Source: Hemerocallis citrina
Lineage: Eukaryota; Streptophyta; Magnoliopsida; Asparagales; Asphodelaceae
Reading direction: 5' to 3'
Assembly (NCBI GenBank): GCA_017893485.1
Contig: CM030361.1
Coordinates: 140,262,461 to 140,326,460 of the forward strand
DNA: 64,000 nucleotides
Below are positions 11,209-21,505 of the stretch, piece by piece. Numbering within the stretch: the stretch's first letter is position 1; each line of letters starts with the position of its first letter. Both the position numbers and the translations under genes were made by a program. The notes below the pieces were generated by a model, which saw nothing but the letters and a program-made list of their open reading frames with translations, had not been told where the DNA came from and did no database searches.

Positions 11209-12600
11209 TGGAAGTTGGTTGACCTTCCACCAGGTCATGAACCAATTGGATGTAAATGGATTTTCAAACGGAAGATGAAACCAGATGGTTCCATTGACTA
11301 ATACAAAGCTAGATTAGTAGCTATAGGGTATCGCCAGAAGGAGGACTTAGACTTCTTTGATACATATTCACCGGTTACGCGGATAACCTCTATAAGAATG
11401 CTGATAGCAATAGCATCTATCTATAATCTTGAAACTCATCAAATGGATGTCAAGACGACATTTTTAAATGGGGATCTCGAAGAAGATATCTACATGGAGC
11501 AACCGGAAGGGTTTGTTTCAAAGGGAGCTGAAAATAAAGTATGCAGACTTGTTAAATCCCTATATGGATTTAAACAAGCTCCGAAACAATGACATGAAAA
11601 ATTCGACAATGTCATGATGAAAAATAGTTTTCGAATTAATGAATGTGATAAATATGTTTATTACAAACAAATGGGACAGTCATGCGTGATTGTTTGCCTG
11701 TATGTGGATGATATGCTAATCTTTGGTCCTAACCTGGAAGTCATCAAGACTGTAAAGAAGATGCTAATCAGCCACTTTGACATGAAAGATTTAGGTGTGG
11801 CAGATGTTATTTTGGTTATCAAAATAATAAGAAACCTAGTGGCATTGAATTATCTCAGTCACATTATGTGGAAAAAGTGCTTGACAGATGGGATTAAAGG
11901 AGTATCAAACCCTTTTTCACCATCTATAGTTTTGCACAAAAATACCGGTAAAAGTATAATGCAACTGGAGTATTCTCGTGTGATAGGCAATTTAATGTAC
12001 CTCATGAACTGTACGAGACCAGACATTACTTATGCAGTGAGCAAATTAAGCAGATACACAAGTAACCCAGTAAAAGGTCACTGGACATCACTACTAAGAG
12101 TACTTGGGTATTTAAAGAACACCACAAACTTTTCACTGCATTATGGTAGATATCCTGCCATTCTTGAAGGATACAATGATGTAAATTGGATATCTGATTC
12201 GGAAGAATCAAAATCCACAAGTGCTTATGTCTTTACCCTAGCAGGAGCTGCTGTATCATGGAAATCTTCTAAACAAACGTGTATTGTTCGATCCACAATG
12301 AAATCCGAGTTCATTGCTTTAGATAAAACAGGTGAAGAAGCTGAATGGCTTCGCCACTTTTTAGAAGATATTCCATTTTGGCCTAAACCAATGACGACCA
12401 TTTGTATCCATTGCGATAATCAAGCAACGCTAAGTAGAGCACACAACTCTGTATATAATGGCAAATCACGACATATTCGTTGACGCCATAATACTGTTCG
12501 ACAGTTACTCTCCAATGGAATTATTTCCATTGACTTTGTGAGGTCACAGGATAACTTAGCGAATCCATTTACTAAGGGATTATCCAGAGAGAAAATTAAC
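11209..12600 (+). pseudogene. Ty1/copia reverse transcriptase-RNase H remnant
   Basis: From 11209 the frame reads WKLVDLPPGHEPIGCKWIFK, ARLVAIGY, the MDVKTTFLNGDLEEDIYMEQP block, SLYGFKQAPKQ and the active-site block [10 protein letters not shown]. RNase H-like sequence follows to near 12600 ([26 protein letters not shown]). This is the RVT_2-type RT of copia elements. Three in-frame stops (11299-11301, 11590-11592, 12481-12483) break it without shifting frame, each explicable by one C-to-T or G-to-A transition. The region 12610-13088 is non-coding copia 3' sequence. Confidence 0.92.
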
Positions 12601-13088
12601 TGTGCATCGAGAGGAATGAGGTTAAATGCCTAAAACAATACGAGTTACCTTATACGGAACCTAACCTGGCGACTAGAGATCCCACAGACCAGGTTCAATA
12701 GGACAACCAGTTATGAGTAACTCAAACAGTAATGCATTTGGACTCAGGTCCATCTTATTCCTATGGTGCAAAATAAATGCATGCCTACAGAAGTATTAAA
12801 AAGTTAAGGTATGCTTTTAATGACGTCCATATCTTGAAAATCACAAGTGGAGTATTATAGGGTACTCTTTATGGATGCGGTCACCTATGTAAGTGTGAGC
12901 TAGGTTGGCTCTATGAGAACTTTGAAAGGCTGGAGTGTTCTAAAAACACTCGCAGAACTGATATTTGTTCAGTGCCAAAATGAACACAACCGAGAGATTG
13001 GATGTGAAGAACACAATGTTGTGTAGAGTTTATTGTTTGGGCATACACTAACTGCTGAAGGTTCAAGATGAAATATATCACCGATTAG

Positions 13089-13093
13089 CCAAG
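13089..13093. other. Target-site duplication, left copy (CCAAG)
   Basis: The five bases CCAAG directly before the 5' LTR recur at 28333-28337 directly after the 3' LTR. This is the 5-bp duplication expected of LTR retrotransposon integration and fixes the Tat element boundaries. Confidence 0.95.
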
Positions 13094-13685
13094 TGATATG
13101 GCTAAAAATGGGGTAAAATCGAGACCGTCCAGATCGAGCACGAATCCTGAAGCACGGGGGTAAAAGGGTAATTTCACATACAAATGGATCCAAAATGGGT
13201 ATTGGGTCCCCTTCTCACAGGACCAACCACCCGCAAACGGACCCACTCTTATTGGGTTCGGGTTCCGACCCGAAGCAAACCCATATCAGCAGGGGACAAA
13301 TCAGGATCCCTGATTTGACCAAATCGGCATGCCTGATTTGCTCTCACCGGGAATTAGGAGATCTACTTTCCTTAACAAACTGTGAGGATTTTGCTCCGAA
13401 CAGTTATACAAGGAATCAAGCCCCTAATCTCTCTCTTGGCGACTATAAATACAACCCCTCTACCACCGAGACCAGGTTAATCACTCTTTCACCACTTAAG
13501 CTCTTTCTTAATCTTTTCCTGATTACTGACAAGAGCGTCGGAGGGTGCGTCGCCGGAATCAACCCCGGTGTTTCGCACTTCCTTGCAGGTTGTGCCAGGA
13601 GCAAGGAGATCGAGTCAATCGTTCAGGTGTTTCCCGGACTCACAAATTCTATCTGTTTACCCCCACACCGAAATCAGCGGTAACA
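13094..13685 (+). repeat. 5' LTR of the Tat element
   Basis: 592 bp, TG...CA. It is identical to 27741-28332 except for two substitutions within GGTTCGGGTTCCGACC (near 13259-13268). The TATA box TATAAATA is at 13444-13451, giving a probable transcription start about 30 bp downstream. The long open frame through the LTR is identical in the 3' LTR, has no recognisable domain and is probably not translated separately. Confidence 0.95.
13444..13451 (+). promoter_or_regulatory. TATA box of the LTR promoter
   Basis: TATAAATA in the context GGCGACTATAAATACAACC, about 240 bp before the LTR end. It is repeated in the 3' LTR at 28091-28098. It would drive the genomic RNA for gag-pol. Confidence 0.8.
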
Positions 13686-13687
13686 GA

Positions 13688-13707
13688 TTGGCGCCGTCTG
13701 TGGGAAA
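13688..13707 (+). other. Primer-binding site of the Tat element
   Basis: TTGGCGCCGTCTGTGGGAA starts two bases after the LTR. The leading TGGCGCC is the usual complement of a tRNA CCA end. The exact tRNA cannot be settled without a tRNA set. Confidence 0.75.
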
Positions 13708-13754
13708 CCACCACACGAACGACCTCAGCTTCTCCTTCATCACCTCCCATCGCC

Positions 13755-16700
13755 ATGCCTCCGAAGAAGAACAGATCCAAAGGATCCAACCGGGTGGCCA
13801 ACCCCGCCGACCCTACGGAGGATACCCCCGTCAACCAAATTCCCCAATCTGGGCTTCCTCCGCCGACCCAACCGGTCCAGCCTCCTCATCCTCAGCAGCA
13901 ACCCAACAATGGTCCCGCCGGTCTCAACGGCCAGAAGCTGAAGCAGCCCATCCAGGACCATGTCTCGGTCCGTAACGGGTCCTCAGACTCGATGGCCTCC
14001 CATAACCCCGACCGGGACCGCCAGAAGGAGAATGACCTCCGCACGCACCTTGACGAGAGGCGGGCCCAAGCGGAGGCCTCCCGACAGCGTCAGGGCGAGC
14101 GGTCACCTCGTCGCCGAGACAGACAGAGATCTCCGTACCGGAGAGGCCGAGCGGCATCTCCCGAACACCGAAGGAGGAGGCCGCGTTCCCCCGAGGATCG
14201 GCATCGTACGAGGGACCGTGAGGTACCTATCAGCCGTGCCGAGTTCCTCCAGTTTCAGGAGACTGTACTGCAGGCCCTGAACGCCCGTGCCAACAACCAA
14301 AACCCCCCGAGGGTCCCAACACCCCCTCGAATTCCCAGTCCTCACCGCCGGTCACGAAGCCCTCTCCAGGCTCCCAGTCGTCAGCAACATTACAGTCCCC
14401 GCCGATCCGAGGGATACCGGCGCCGAAGTCCACGCTCTCCCTCTTATGATGAAGAGTCCGAAGGGTCATACGGTTACCGGCGAGGGGACGATGCCTTTGA
14501 CCGCCGCCTCCATGAGGTGGAGAGGCGCATTGTCCGTATGGACCGAGAAGAGGAGTCCAGAGCAGGGACTGTTCGCCCAAACCGACCGCCCTTCTCTCGG
14601 ACAATCATGGAAGCTCGCATACCGAGGGGTTTCAAACCTCCACAGTTTGAAACGTACTCAGGCGAGTCCGACCCAGTAGATCACGTCGAGAGTTTTAAGA
14701 CTCTGATGCTGATCCACCAAGTCTCCGACGCCATACTCTGCAGGACCTTCCCGGCCACCCTTCGGGGTTCGGCTCGGGAATGGTATTCCAGGCTTGCCCC
14801 CGCCTCCATCTTTTCATTTGAGCAGTTTGAGACGCTGTTCATAACTCACTTTGTGAGCAGCCGACGGGCCGAGAAGACGAGTCTCTCCCTTCTGAACCTC
14901 CGACAAGAAAGGGGAGAGAAGCTGCGTGACTATGTGAAGAGGTTCACTGCAGAAGTCAGGTCGATCGCCTCCTTAGACCAATCCGTGGCAACAGTGGCGT
15001 TCCAGTCGAACGTCCTCAACTCCAACCTCCGCTCGTCCCTAGCAAAGAAGCCGCCTACCAACTTCGCCGACCTCCTACTGAGGTGCGAGAAATACATCCG
15101 AGCCGAGGAGGCCGAGTCCCTCCCGAACTTCGGAGGACCCTCCTCCGGCTCGAAGAGGAAGGCAACGGAGGAAGAGGGGGCCAAGAAGACTATGAAGGAC
15201 GGAGGCGGCCAGCGTCGTCCTCCCCCCAGGTTCGAGAAATTCACGCCCCTCACAACTAATGTCTCCACTATCCTCATGGAGGTAGAGAAGGAGGGGGTCC
15301 TCCCTCCAGCCCCGAGGATGCACAAACCGGCGAAGAGGAGGGACAAAGACAAGTGGTGTCGGTATCACCGGGACCACGGGCACGAGACGAATGACTGTCG
15401 GGCTTTGAGAGATGAGATCGAAGCCCTCATCCGAAGGGGGCAGTTGGCGAAGTTCGTGAAGGCTAACGATCGGACAGATCGGAACTCTCCTCCCCCTCGG
15501 GGGGCTAACAAGCGGCGCGAAGCAACGCCTGAGTTCGAAGAAGAAAGGGTTCTGCACATGATCCACGGGGGTCCCATGGGCGGCCCCTCTAATACGTCCC
15601 GGAAAGCCTTCGTCCGAGAGGTGAACTCGGTCCACAGTGCTCCTCCTCCCAAGGGCTTCGGTGTGCCCGTGTCCTTCTCCGACGCTGATCTCGAAGGAGT
15701 CCGAACCCCTCACTGCGATGCCCTCGTCATCGACCTCCGCATGGCCAACTTCAAGGTGCAGAGGATTTTGGTTGACAACGGGAGTTCGGTCAACATTCTA
15801 TTCCTCTCGGCCTTCCAGGGCCTCCAGCTGTCCCGAGACCGTCTCAAACCGGCCGGATACACTCTACACGGGTTCACGGGGGTCCCGGTAACCATCGAAG
15901 GGGTAATAACCCTCGACGTTACTGCGGGGAGCACCCCTACTACCCGGACCGAGCCCATGGACTTCATGGTCGTTGACGTCCTGGCAGCATACAATGTCAT
16001 CCTCGGTCGCCCCGGCCTGGCCGCCCTTGAGGCCGTCCCATCAGCATACCATTTGAAGATGAAGTTCCCCACTCGGTCGGGAGTAGGGGAAGTCAGGGGG
16101 AGCCAGGAAACAGCTCGGAAGTGCTACATGACTTCCACCGGGGGACCAGTGCTTTCGCTCGAGACCCTTGAGATCCCCGAGCCGAAGGCTCGCCCAACGT
16201 CCGAACCAGCGGACGAGTTAGAAGAAGTACTCTTCTCCGACGAGGATCCGAGCCGGAAATTCCTCGTCAGCAAGTCCTTACCGACCGTGCTATTCTCCGA
16301 CCTTGTGAGATGCATCCGGGGTAACCGCGACCTATTTGCTTGGTCGGCCGCGGATATGCCCGGCATCTCCGAAGACTTGCTCGTCCACCGCCTAAGTGTC
16401 GAGCCGGGGTGCAAACCGGTTCAACAGAAGAGGCGAAAGTTCGCTCCCGAGCGACAGCAGGCAATCAAGGAGGAAGTGAATAAGCTGTTGAAGGCCAAGT
16501 TCATCCAGGAGGTGAATTATCCCGAGTGGTTGTCGAATGTTGTGATGGTCAAGAAGTCCAACGGCTCGTGGAGGATATGCATCGACTTCACCGACCTCAA
16601 CAAAGCGTGTCCGAAGGATCCCTTCCCTCTCCCGAACATCGACACCCTAATCGACGCCACCTCAGGCCATGAGCTCCTCAGCTTCATGGATGCCTTCTCG

Positions 16701-19463
16701 GGCTACAACCAAATCCGGATGTTCCCTCCGGACATCCCGAAGACCTCCTTCGTCACCGACCAAGGCCTCTACTGCTACCGAGTAATGCCGTTCGGTTTGA
16801 AGAACGCGGGAGCCACCTACCAGCGCCTCGTTAACAAGGTCTTTCAGCATCAGATCGGCCGAAATATGGAGGTGTACGTCGATGACATGCTCGTCAAGAG
16901 CATCCACGGTACCGACCATGTAGCCGACCTCCAAGAGGCGTTCGGCGTGTTGAGGAAGTACAACATGCGGCTGAACCCGAACAAGTGTGCGTTCGGAGTC
17001 TCCTCTGGCAAGTTCCTCGGTTTCATGGTGAGCCAGCGGGGGATTGAAGCTAACCCCGAAAAGATCAAAGCCATATTAGACATGGCCCCGCCTCGGAACG
17101 TCAGAGAAGTGCAGAAGCTCACCGGTCGGCTCGCAGCCATCGGTCGGTTCCTCTCCAAATCAGGGGAAAAGTGCCTTCCCTTCTTCAAGGCACTCCGAGG
17201 CGCTAAGGGATTTGAATGGGGCGAGGCACAGCAAGCGTCGTTCGACCAGCTGAAAGCCTATCTGGTGAACCCCCCTCTGCTCAGTAAGCCGGTCCCAGGC
17301 GAGCCTCTCTTTCTCTACTTGGCAGCCTCCGAGCAGTCCCTGAGCGCTGTCCTGGTCAGAGAAGAGGACCGGACCCAGAGGCCAATTTACTACGTGAGCA
17401 AGGTACTTCGGGATGCCGAGCTCCGTTATCCGGGGATAGAAAAGATAGCCTACACCCTCGTCATGGCAGCAAGAAAGCTTCGGCCCTACTTCCAATCTCA
17501 TTCAGTCGTCGTCCTCACCGACCAACCGCTCAAGCAAGTCCTCCATAAACCCGAAACCTCGGGCCGGCTGATGAAGTGGTCGATAGAGCTGAGTCAGCAC
17601 GACATCTCCTATCAACCTCGGACGGCAATTAAGGCGCAGGCCCTCGCCGACTTCATTGTAGAATCCACCATCCCCGAGGTCGGCCACGTCCCGAGCGGAC
17701 CCCCCATTTGGACAGTCTTTGTGGACGGATCCTCTTGCAATGAGGGAAGCGGCGCCGGCATCATCCTGAACGGCCCTGATGGCTTCGTCCTACAGTACGC
17801 GATCCGCATGAGCTTCAAGGCCTCGAACAACGAGGCGGAGTACGAGGCACTCATAGCCGGTCTCGGACTCGCGCGAAGCGCTGGGGCGCATCGTCTCCGG
17901 ATTCACAGTGATTCCCAGCTGGTCGTGAACCAGGTCTTGGGCGAATATGAAGCCCGGGACGAGCGGATGGCGAAGTACCTCGCCAAGGTCCGGGATCTCA
18001 TGGGTCGGTTCGAAGAAGCCATCATCCAGCGGGTCCCTCGGGAAGAAAACGCACAGGCCGATGCGCTTTCCAAGTTGGCCTCGTCCTCTTTACAAGGACT
18101 CGAGCAGACCGTACTAATTGAAGTCCTCACTAAGCCGAGCATCGAAGACGAGGCACTAGGCTCGGCGGAGTCATTGCCAGTCATGCTGCAAGACAACTGG
18201 ATGAAGCCACTGGTAGAATTTCTAAGGGATGGAGTTCTGCCCTCAGATCCCAAAGAAGCTCGCCGAGTTAGAACCCGAGCCGAGCGCTATGTCTTAATCG
18301 AGGGCATCCTATACAAGCGCTCTTTCTCCCAAATGGACGGCCGACCATATCTACGATGCCTCTCTCCGGAACAGGCCGAATATGCCCTACAGGAGCTTCA
18401 TGAAGGGATCGGCGGGGCACACTCGGGATTTAGGTCCCTGGCCCGAAAAGCTCTGAATTATGGGTACTTCTGGCCGACACTTCTCCAAGACGCCGAGCGA
18501 CACGTTCGGCAGTGCGGCTCCTGCCAGAGACACTCCAGCATCCGACGCCTCCCTCAAGCCAACCTCGCCTCCCTATCGAGCCCTATCCCCTTCGCGATGT
18601 GGGGAATGGACTTAGTAGGGCCTTTCCCTCCAGCTCCAGGTCAGCTCAAGTTTTTAGTTGTAGCTATCGACTACTTCTCGAAGTGGGTCGAGGCCGAGCC
18701 CCTCGCCACGATAACCGAGAACAAAGTGGTGCAGTTCTTCTGGAGGAACATTATATGCAGATTCGGCGTCCCGCGCGTCCTCGTGACAGATAATGGGACC
18801 CAGTTCACTGGCTCAGCATTCCGAACCCTGTGCGACGACCTCGTCATTCAACAGTGTTTCTCGTCCGTCTCGCACCCCCAGTCGAACGGACAAGCCGAGA
18901 ACGCTAATAAGCAGATCCTTGCGGGGATCAAGAAGAGGTTGGACAAGTGCTCCAAAGGACAGTGGGTCGATCAACTCCCTAATGTGTTGTGGAACTACCG
19001 CACAAGCAAGCGGACGCCCACTGGAGAGTCCCCTTTCAGCCTTACTTATGGGGCCGAAGCCGTAATACCCCTCGAGGTCGGAATTCCTTCCCCTCGGCTC
19101 ATCGCCTATGACGAAGCACAGAATGCCAGGGAACTCAGAGGAAACTTGGACCTGATAGATGAACTGAGGGAAAGGGCATCGATTCGGCAGCAGAATTACA
19201 GAAGGAGAGTCGAGCTAGCCTACAACAAGAAAGTCCGACCCGCCAACCTTGAACAAGGAGACCTGGTGTTGAGAAAGCTAGCCATATCCCTCCCCAGTCA
19301 GAAGGGCAAGCTAGCTCCGAATTGGGAAGGGCCGTACCGGGTCGCAAAAGTTGTTCGGCCTGGAGCATATCGACTTGAGGACATGGATGGTAGAGAGCTC
19401 CCGAGGACCTGGAATGCCGATCACCTCCTGAAATACCAAGAGAGCGCCCCGGCGCCTCTCTAA
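13755..19463 (+). CDS. gag-pol polyprotein of the Tat element
   Basis: The ATG at 13755 (context CGCCATGCC, 70 bp after the LTR) opens a single frame of 1902 codons; the frame is open further upstream into the LTR but that part shows no domain. Order by residue: charged Arg/Pro/Ser-rich N-terminus (1-280), gag domain (about 285-420), zinc knuckle CRYHRDHGHETNDC (535-548), aspartic protease with VDNGSSVNIL (Asp 674), reverse transcriptase (about 910-1100, YVDD at 1041-1044), a first RNase H with AAS replacing the usual DAS, a second RNase H (about 1319-1450, FVDGSS, NNEAEYEAL, SDSQLVVNQ), integrase with zinc finger (His 1549 onward, CGSC) and catalytic D1619, D1679, E1715 with D-35-E spacing, then a GPY-type C-terminus. 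Loss of the first RNase H catalytic Asp with gain of a second RNase H is characteristic of Tat elements. No frameshift or stop interrupts it. The protein would replicate and integrate the element through an RNA intermediate in virus-like particles. Confidence 0.95.
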   Translation: MPPKKNRSKGSNRVANPADPTEDTPVNQIPQSGLPPPTQPVQPPHPQQQPNNGPAGLNGQKLKQPIQDHVSVRNGSSDSMASHNPDRDRQKENDLRTHLDERRAQAEASRQRQGERSPRRRDRQRSPYRRGRAASPEHRRRRPRSPEDRHRTRDREVPISRAEFLQFQETVLQALNARANNQNPPRVPTPPRIPSPHRRSRSPLQAPSRQQHYSPRRSEGYRRRSPRSPSYDEESEGSYGYRRGDDAFDRRLHEVERRIVRMDREEESRAGTVRPNRPPFSRTIMEARIPRGFKPPQFETYSGESDPVDHVESFKTLMLIHQVSDAILCRTFPATLRGSAREWYSRLAPASIFSFEQFETLFITHFVSSRRAEKTSLSLLNLRQERGEKLRDYVKRFTAEVRSIASLDQSVATVAFQSNVLNSNLRSSLAKKPPTNFADLLLRCEKYIRAEEAESLPNFGGPSSGSKRKATEEEGAKKTMKDGGGQRRPPPRFEKFTPLTTNVSTILMEVEKEGVLPPAPRMHKPAKRRDKDKWCRYHRDHGHETNDCRALRDEIEALIRRGQLAKFVKANDRTDRNSPPPRGANKRREATPEFEEERVLHMIHGGPMGGPSNTSRKAFVREVNSVHSAPPPKGFGVPVSFSDADLEGVRTPHCDALVIDLRMANFKVQRILVDNGSSVNILFLSAFQGLQLSRDRLKPAGYTLHGFTGVPVTIEGVITLDVTAGSTPTTRTEPMDFMVVDVLAAYNVILGRPGLAALEAVPSAYHLKMKFPTRSGVGEVRGSQETARKCYMTSTGGPVLSLETLEIPEPKARPTSEPADELEEVLFSDEDPSRKFLVSKSLPTVLFSDLVRCIRGNRDLFAWSAADMPGISEDLLVHRLSVEPGCKPVQQKRRKFAPERQQAIKEEVNKLLKAKFIQEVNYPEWLSNVVMVKKSNGSWRICIDFTDLNKACPKDPFPLPNIDTLIDATSGHELLSFMDAFSGYNQIRMFPPDIPKTSFVTDQGLYCYRVMPFGLKNAGATYQRLVNKVFQHQIGRNMEVYVDDMLVKSIHGTDHVADLQEAFGVLRKYNMRLNPNKCAFGVSSGKFLGFMVSQRGIEANPEKIKAILDMAPPRNVREVQKLTGRLAAIGRFLSKSGEKCLPFFKALRGAKGFEWGEAQQASFDQLKAYLVNPPLLSKPVPGEPLFLYLAASEQSLSAVLVREEDRTQRPIYYVSKVLRDAELRYPGIEKIAYTLVMAARKLRPYFQSHSVVVLTDQPLKQVLHKPETSGRLMKWSIELSQHDISYQPRTAIKAQALADFIVESTIPEVGHVPSGPPIWTVFVDGSSCNEGSGAGIILNGPDGFVLQYAIRMSFKASNNEAEYEALIAGLGLARSAGAHRLRIHSDSQLVVNQVLGEYEARDERMAKYLAKVRDLMGRFEEAIIQRVPREENAQADALSKLASSSLQGLEQTVLIEVLTKPSIEDEALGSAESLPVMLQDNWMKPLVEFLRDGVLPSDPKEARRVRTRAERYVLIEGILYKRSFSQMDGRPYLRCLSPEQAEYALQELHEGIGGAHSGFRSLARKALNYGYFWPTLLQDAERHVRQCGSCQRHSSIRRLPQANLASLSSPIPFAMWGMDLVGPFPPAPGQLKFLVVAIDYFSKWVEAEPLATITENKVVQFFWRNIICRFGVPRVLVTDNGTQFTGSAFRTLCDDLVIQQCFSSVSHPQSNGQAENANKQILAGIKKRLDKCSKGQWVDQLPNVLWNYRTSKRTPTGESPFSLTYGAEAVIPLEVGIPSPRLIAYDEAQNARELRGNLDLIDELRERASIRQQNYRRRVELAYNKKVRPANLEQGDLVLRKLAISLPSQKGKLAPNWEGPYRVAKVVRPGAYRLEDMDGRELPRTWNADHLLKYQESAPAPL

Positions 19464-19606
19464 GTAATCCGAGGTGTCGCGCCATTCCTCTCCTTTAACT
19501 TGTAACATGTTCTATGAATCCCACTATGTAAAACGGTTCGCCGTCAAATATCAAATAAAGAAAGTTCCATTTTGTTTTTGAATTTGCCTGTTTTTTCCTC
19601 CCCTCT
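19464..19606. other. gag-pol 3' trailer
   Basis: Non-coding sequence between the gag-pol stop and the tandem array. It contains CAAATAAAGAAAG near 19553, a possible polyadenylation signal for plus-strand RNA. Confidence 0.5.
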
Positions 19607-20376
19607 TTACTATACCGATGGTTCGGAGTCCAACACTCGGTTCGACTTTACCTCTTCGGCTCGTCTCCGGACGAACCAGGGGTAGATCGCCGTTCGGAAT
19701 TGCTCCCACAGCCGTTGAACTTTACCGATGGTTCGGAGTCCAACACTCGGTTCGACTTTACCTCTTCGGCTCGTCTCCGGACGAACCAGGGGTAGATCGC
19801 CGTTCGGAATTGCTCCCACAGCCGTTGAACTTTACCGATGGTTCGGAGTCCAACACTCGGTTCGACTTTACCTCTTCGGCTCGTCTCCGGACGAACCAGG
19901 GGTAGATCGCCGTTCGGAATTGCTCCCACAGCCGTTGAACTTTACCGATGGTTCGGAGTCCAACACTCGGTTCGACTGTACCTCTTCGGCTCGTCTCCGG
20001 ACGAACCAGGGGTAGATCGCCGTTCGGAATTGCTCCCACAGCCGTTGAACTTTACCGATGGTTCGGAGTCCAACACTCGGTTCGACTCTACCTCTTCGGC
20101 TCGTCTCCGGACGAACCAGGGGTAGATCGCCGTTCGGAATTGCTCCCACAGCCGTTGAACTTTACCGATGGTTCGGAGTCCAACACTCGGTTCGACTCTA
20201 CCTATTCGGCTCGTCTCCGGACGAACCAGGGGTAGATCGCCGTTCGGAATTGCTCCCACAGCCGTTGAACTTTACCGATGGTTCGGAGTCCAACACTCGG
20301 TTCGACTTTACCTCTTCGGCTCGTCTCCGGACGAACCAGGGGTAGATCGCCGTTCGGAATTGCTCCCACAGCCGTC
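19607..20376. repeat. Seven-copy 110-bp tandem array
   Basis: The unit beginning TTTACCGATGGTTCGGAGTC recurs every 110 bp exactly, with the ATGG at 19618, 19728, 19838, 19948, 20058, 20168 and 20278. Copies differ by only one or two bases (for example at 19978, 20088, 20204). Because 110 is not a multiple of three, the array makes ladders of overlapping spurious ORFs on both strands. It sits where the sense gag-pol unit and the antisense genes converge. Confidence 0.97.
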
Positions 20377-20918
20377 GAGCTCCAGCGATGGTCGGACGTA
20401 AAAACCCCGAACACTCCTAACTACCAGTCGGAGACCGAAGACCTACAACTCGGTCGGCTTCCGAGCAAGCGGCTTCCCGAGTGTGTAAATGGGGAAAACA
20501 CACTTTCCCTCAACTTTCGTACGTGATCCCGGTCAGACGGCTCAGATCAAGTCACCCGCGCAAGACGACAAGATAACGTTTTCTGGGAGACTGAGCCGCC
20601 TCGAGATTCGCGCCTACACTCGACGGCTCAGATCTAGCCACCTACTCTAAGCGACAAAATGACGCTTTTATGGGTAGGAGCCTTGTCGTACCGTGCCGGA
20701 TCCACTCAACGACAAAGAGCCGCACTCCTGGTCCATTCAGCTAAACAGACGCGCTCGGTTCAAAGATCCCGGCACGACCGATACGGTTACAAGCGAAGGG
20801 CGAACATACGAAGCGACGAAAGGGAATTTTTATTAATTGTCGGCACGTAATACAAAACATCCCATTACAAAGTGTTGGCAAACAAAACACACAATGCCCG
20901 ACCCACTACACTTGTCTC
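20377..20918. other. Spacer between the 110-bp array and the antisense genes
   Basis: It includes one copy (about 20520-20650) of the dispersed repeat family carrying GACGGCTCAGATC and CGACAAGATAACGTTTTCTGGG that is abundant at 25330-27320. I see no gene. Confidence 0.6.
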
Positions 20919-21338
20919 TCATACCAAAACATCCTCACTAAACTGTCCGTCCTCCTCGACAGACGACTCCTCCTTCTCCCCCCGGAGCCTCGCCATCACG
21001 CCACGCAGATGCCACATCTCGGAGAGCAGGTCGTCTCGCTCGGCGATGATCTTCGACTGAATGTGCCGAATGCTTTTGGCCCGAAGAGCACTGCTGAATG
21101 CGGTCTGCGAGTCTTCATCCTCCCCTGCGGAGTTCAGCTCGGCGACCTTGCTCTCCAAGCGTTGAATCTCGGCTTCCCGGAGACTGAGGACCAACGAAAG
21201 GTGCTCCCACTCACTCTCGGCTCGGCGCAACTTCATATCGGTGCTCCTAGGGCTCAGCACCACTGTTCCAGAAGTAGCCTCGGATTCAGAGCCATCATTC
21301 AAACGCCCGGAGTCCGAGCTATGGATCGTCACGACGAG
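20919..21338 (-). CDS. Antisense coiled-coil module 3 (139 codons from its splice acceptor)
   Basis: The open frame ends at a stop at 20919. It is preceded on the minus strand by a polypyrimidine tract and TTTTCAG acceptor (exon start 21338, phase 0), where the reading begins LVVTIHSSDSG. The centre is heptad-like (RRAESEWEHLSLVLSLREAE) and the tail acidic. The truncated Tat copy has the homologous module and acceptor at 42574. No start codon lies within the exon near its 5' end, so it could be a downstream exon of the antisense unit. Its function is unknown; I recognise no family beyond a coiled coil. Confidence 0.55.
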   Translation of the reverse strand, partial: LVVTIHSSDSGRLNDGSESEATSGTVVLSPRSTDMKLRRAESEWEHLSLVLSLREAEIQRLESKVAELNSAGEDEDSQTAFSSALRAKSIRHIQSKIIAERDDLLSEMWHLRGVMARLRGEKEESSVEEDGQFSEDVLV

Positions 21339-21505
21339 CTGAAAAGAAGAGAAAACGAATAACACAGTTTCAATACTCTGCCGGAGTCTAACACTTGAGA
21401 GTTTTTCAGAATTATTTGCATTCAGACATGATAGTGTTACAGACGGTCGGTCAACCCTACGGCTAAGTTATTACAACAATCAACAAAAGTAGAAAAACGG
21501 CCGAA

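Noticed and set aside
13195..13683. 162-residue ORF in the 5' LTR, repeated in the 3' LTR at 27842-28330
   Set aside because: It lies inside the LTR across the promoter, has no domain, and is identical only because the LTRs are nearly identical.
13545..13754. 70-codon upstream extension of gag-pol into the LTR and PBS
   Set aside because: It crosses the LTR end and PBS; the ATG at 13755 has good context and precedes gag-like composition.
14930..18253. Long minus-strand ORFs inside gag-pol
   Set aside because: They are GC-rich shadow frames opposite a clearly conserved polyprotein and show no domains.
19618..20526. Ladder of 77-105-residue ORFs on both strands
   Set aside because: They are one 110-bp repeat read in three frames; lengths and sequences repeat exactly with the array.
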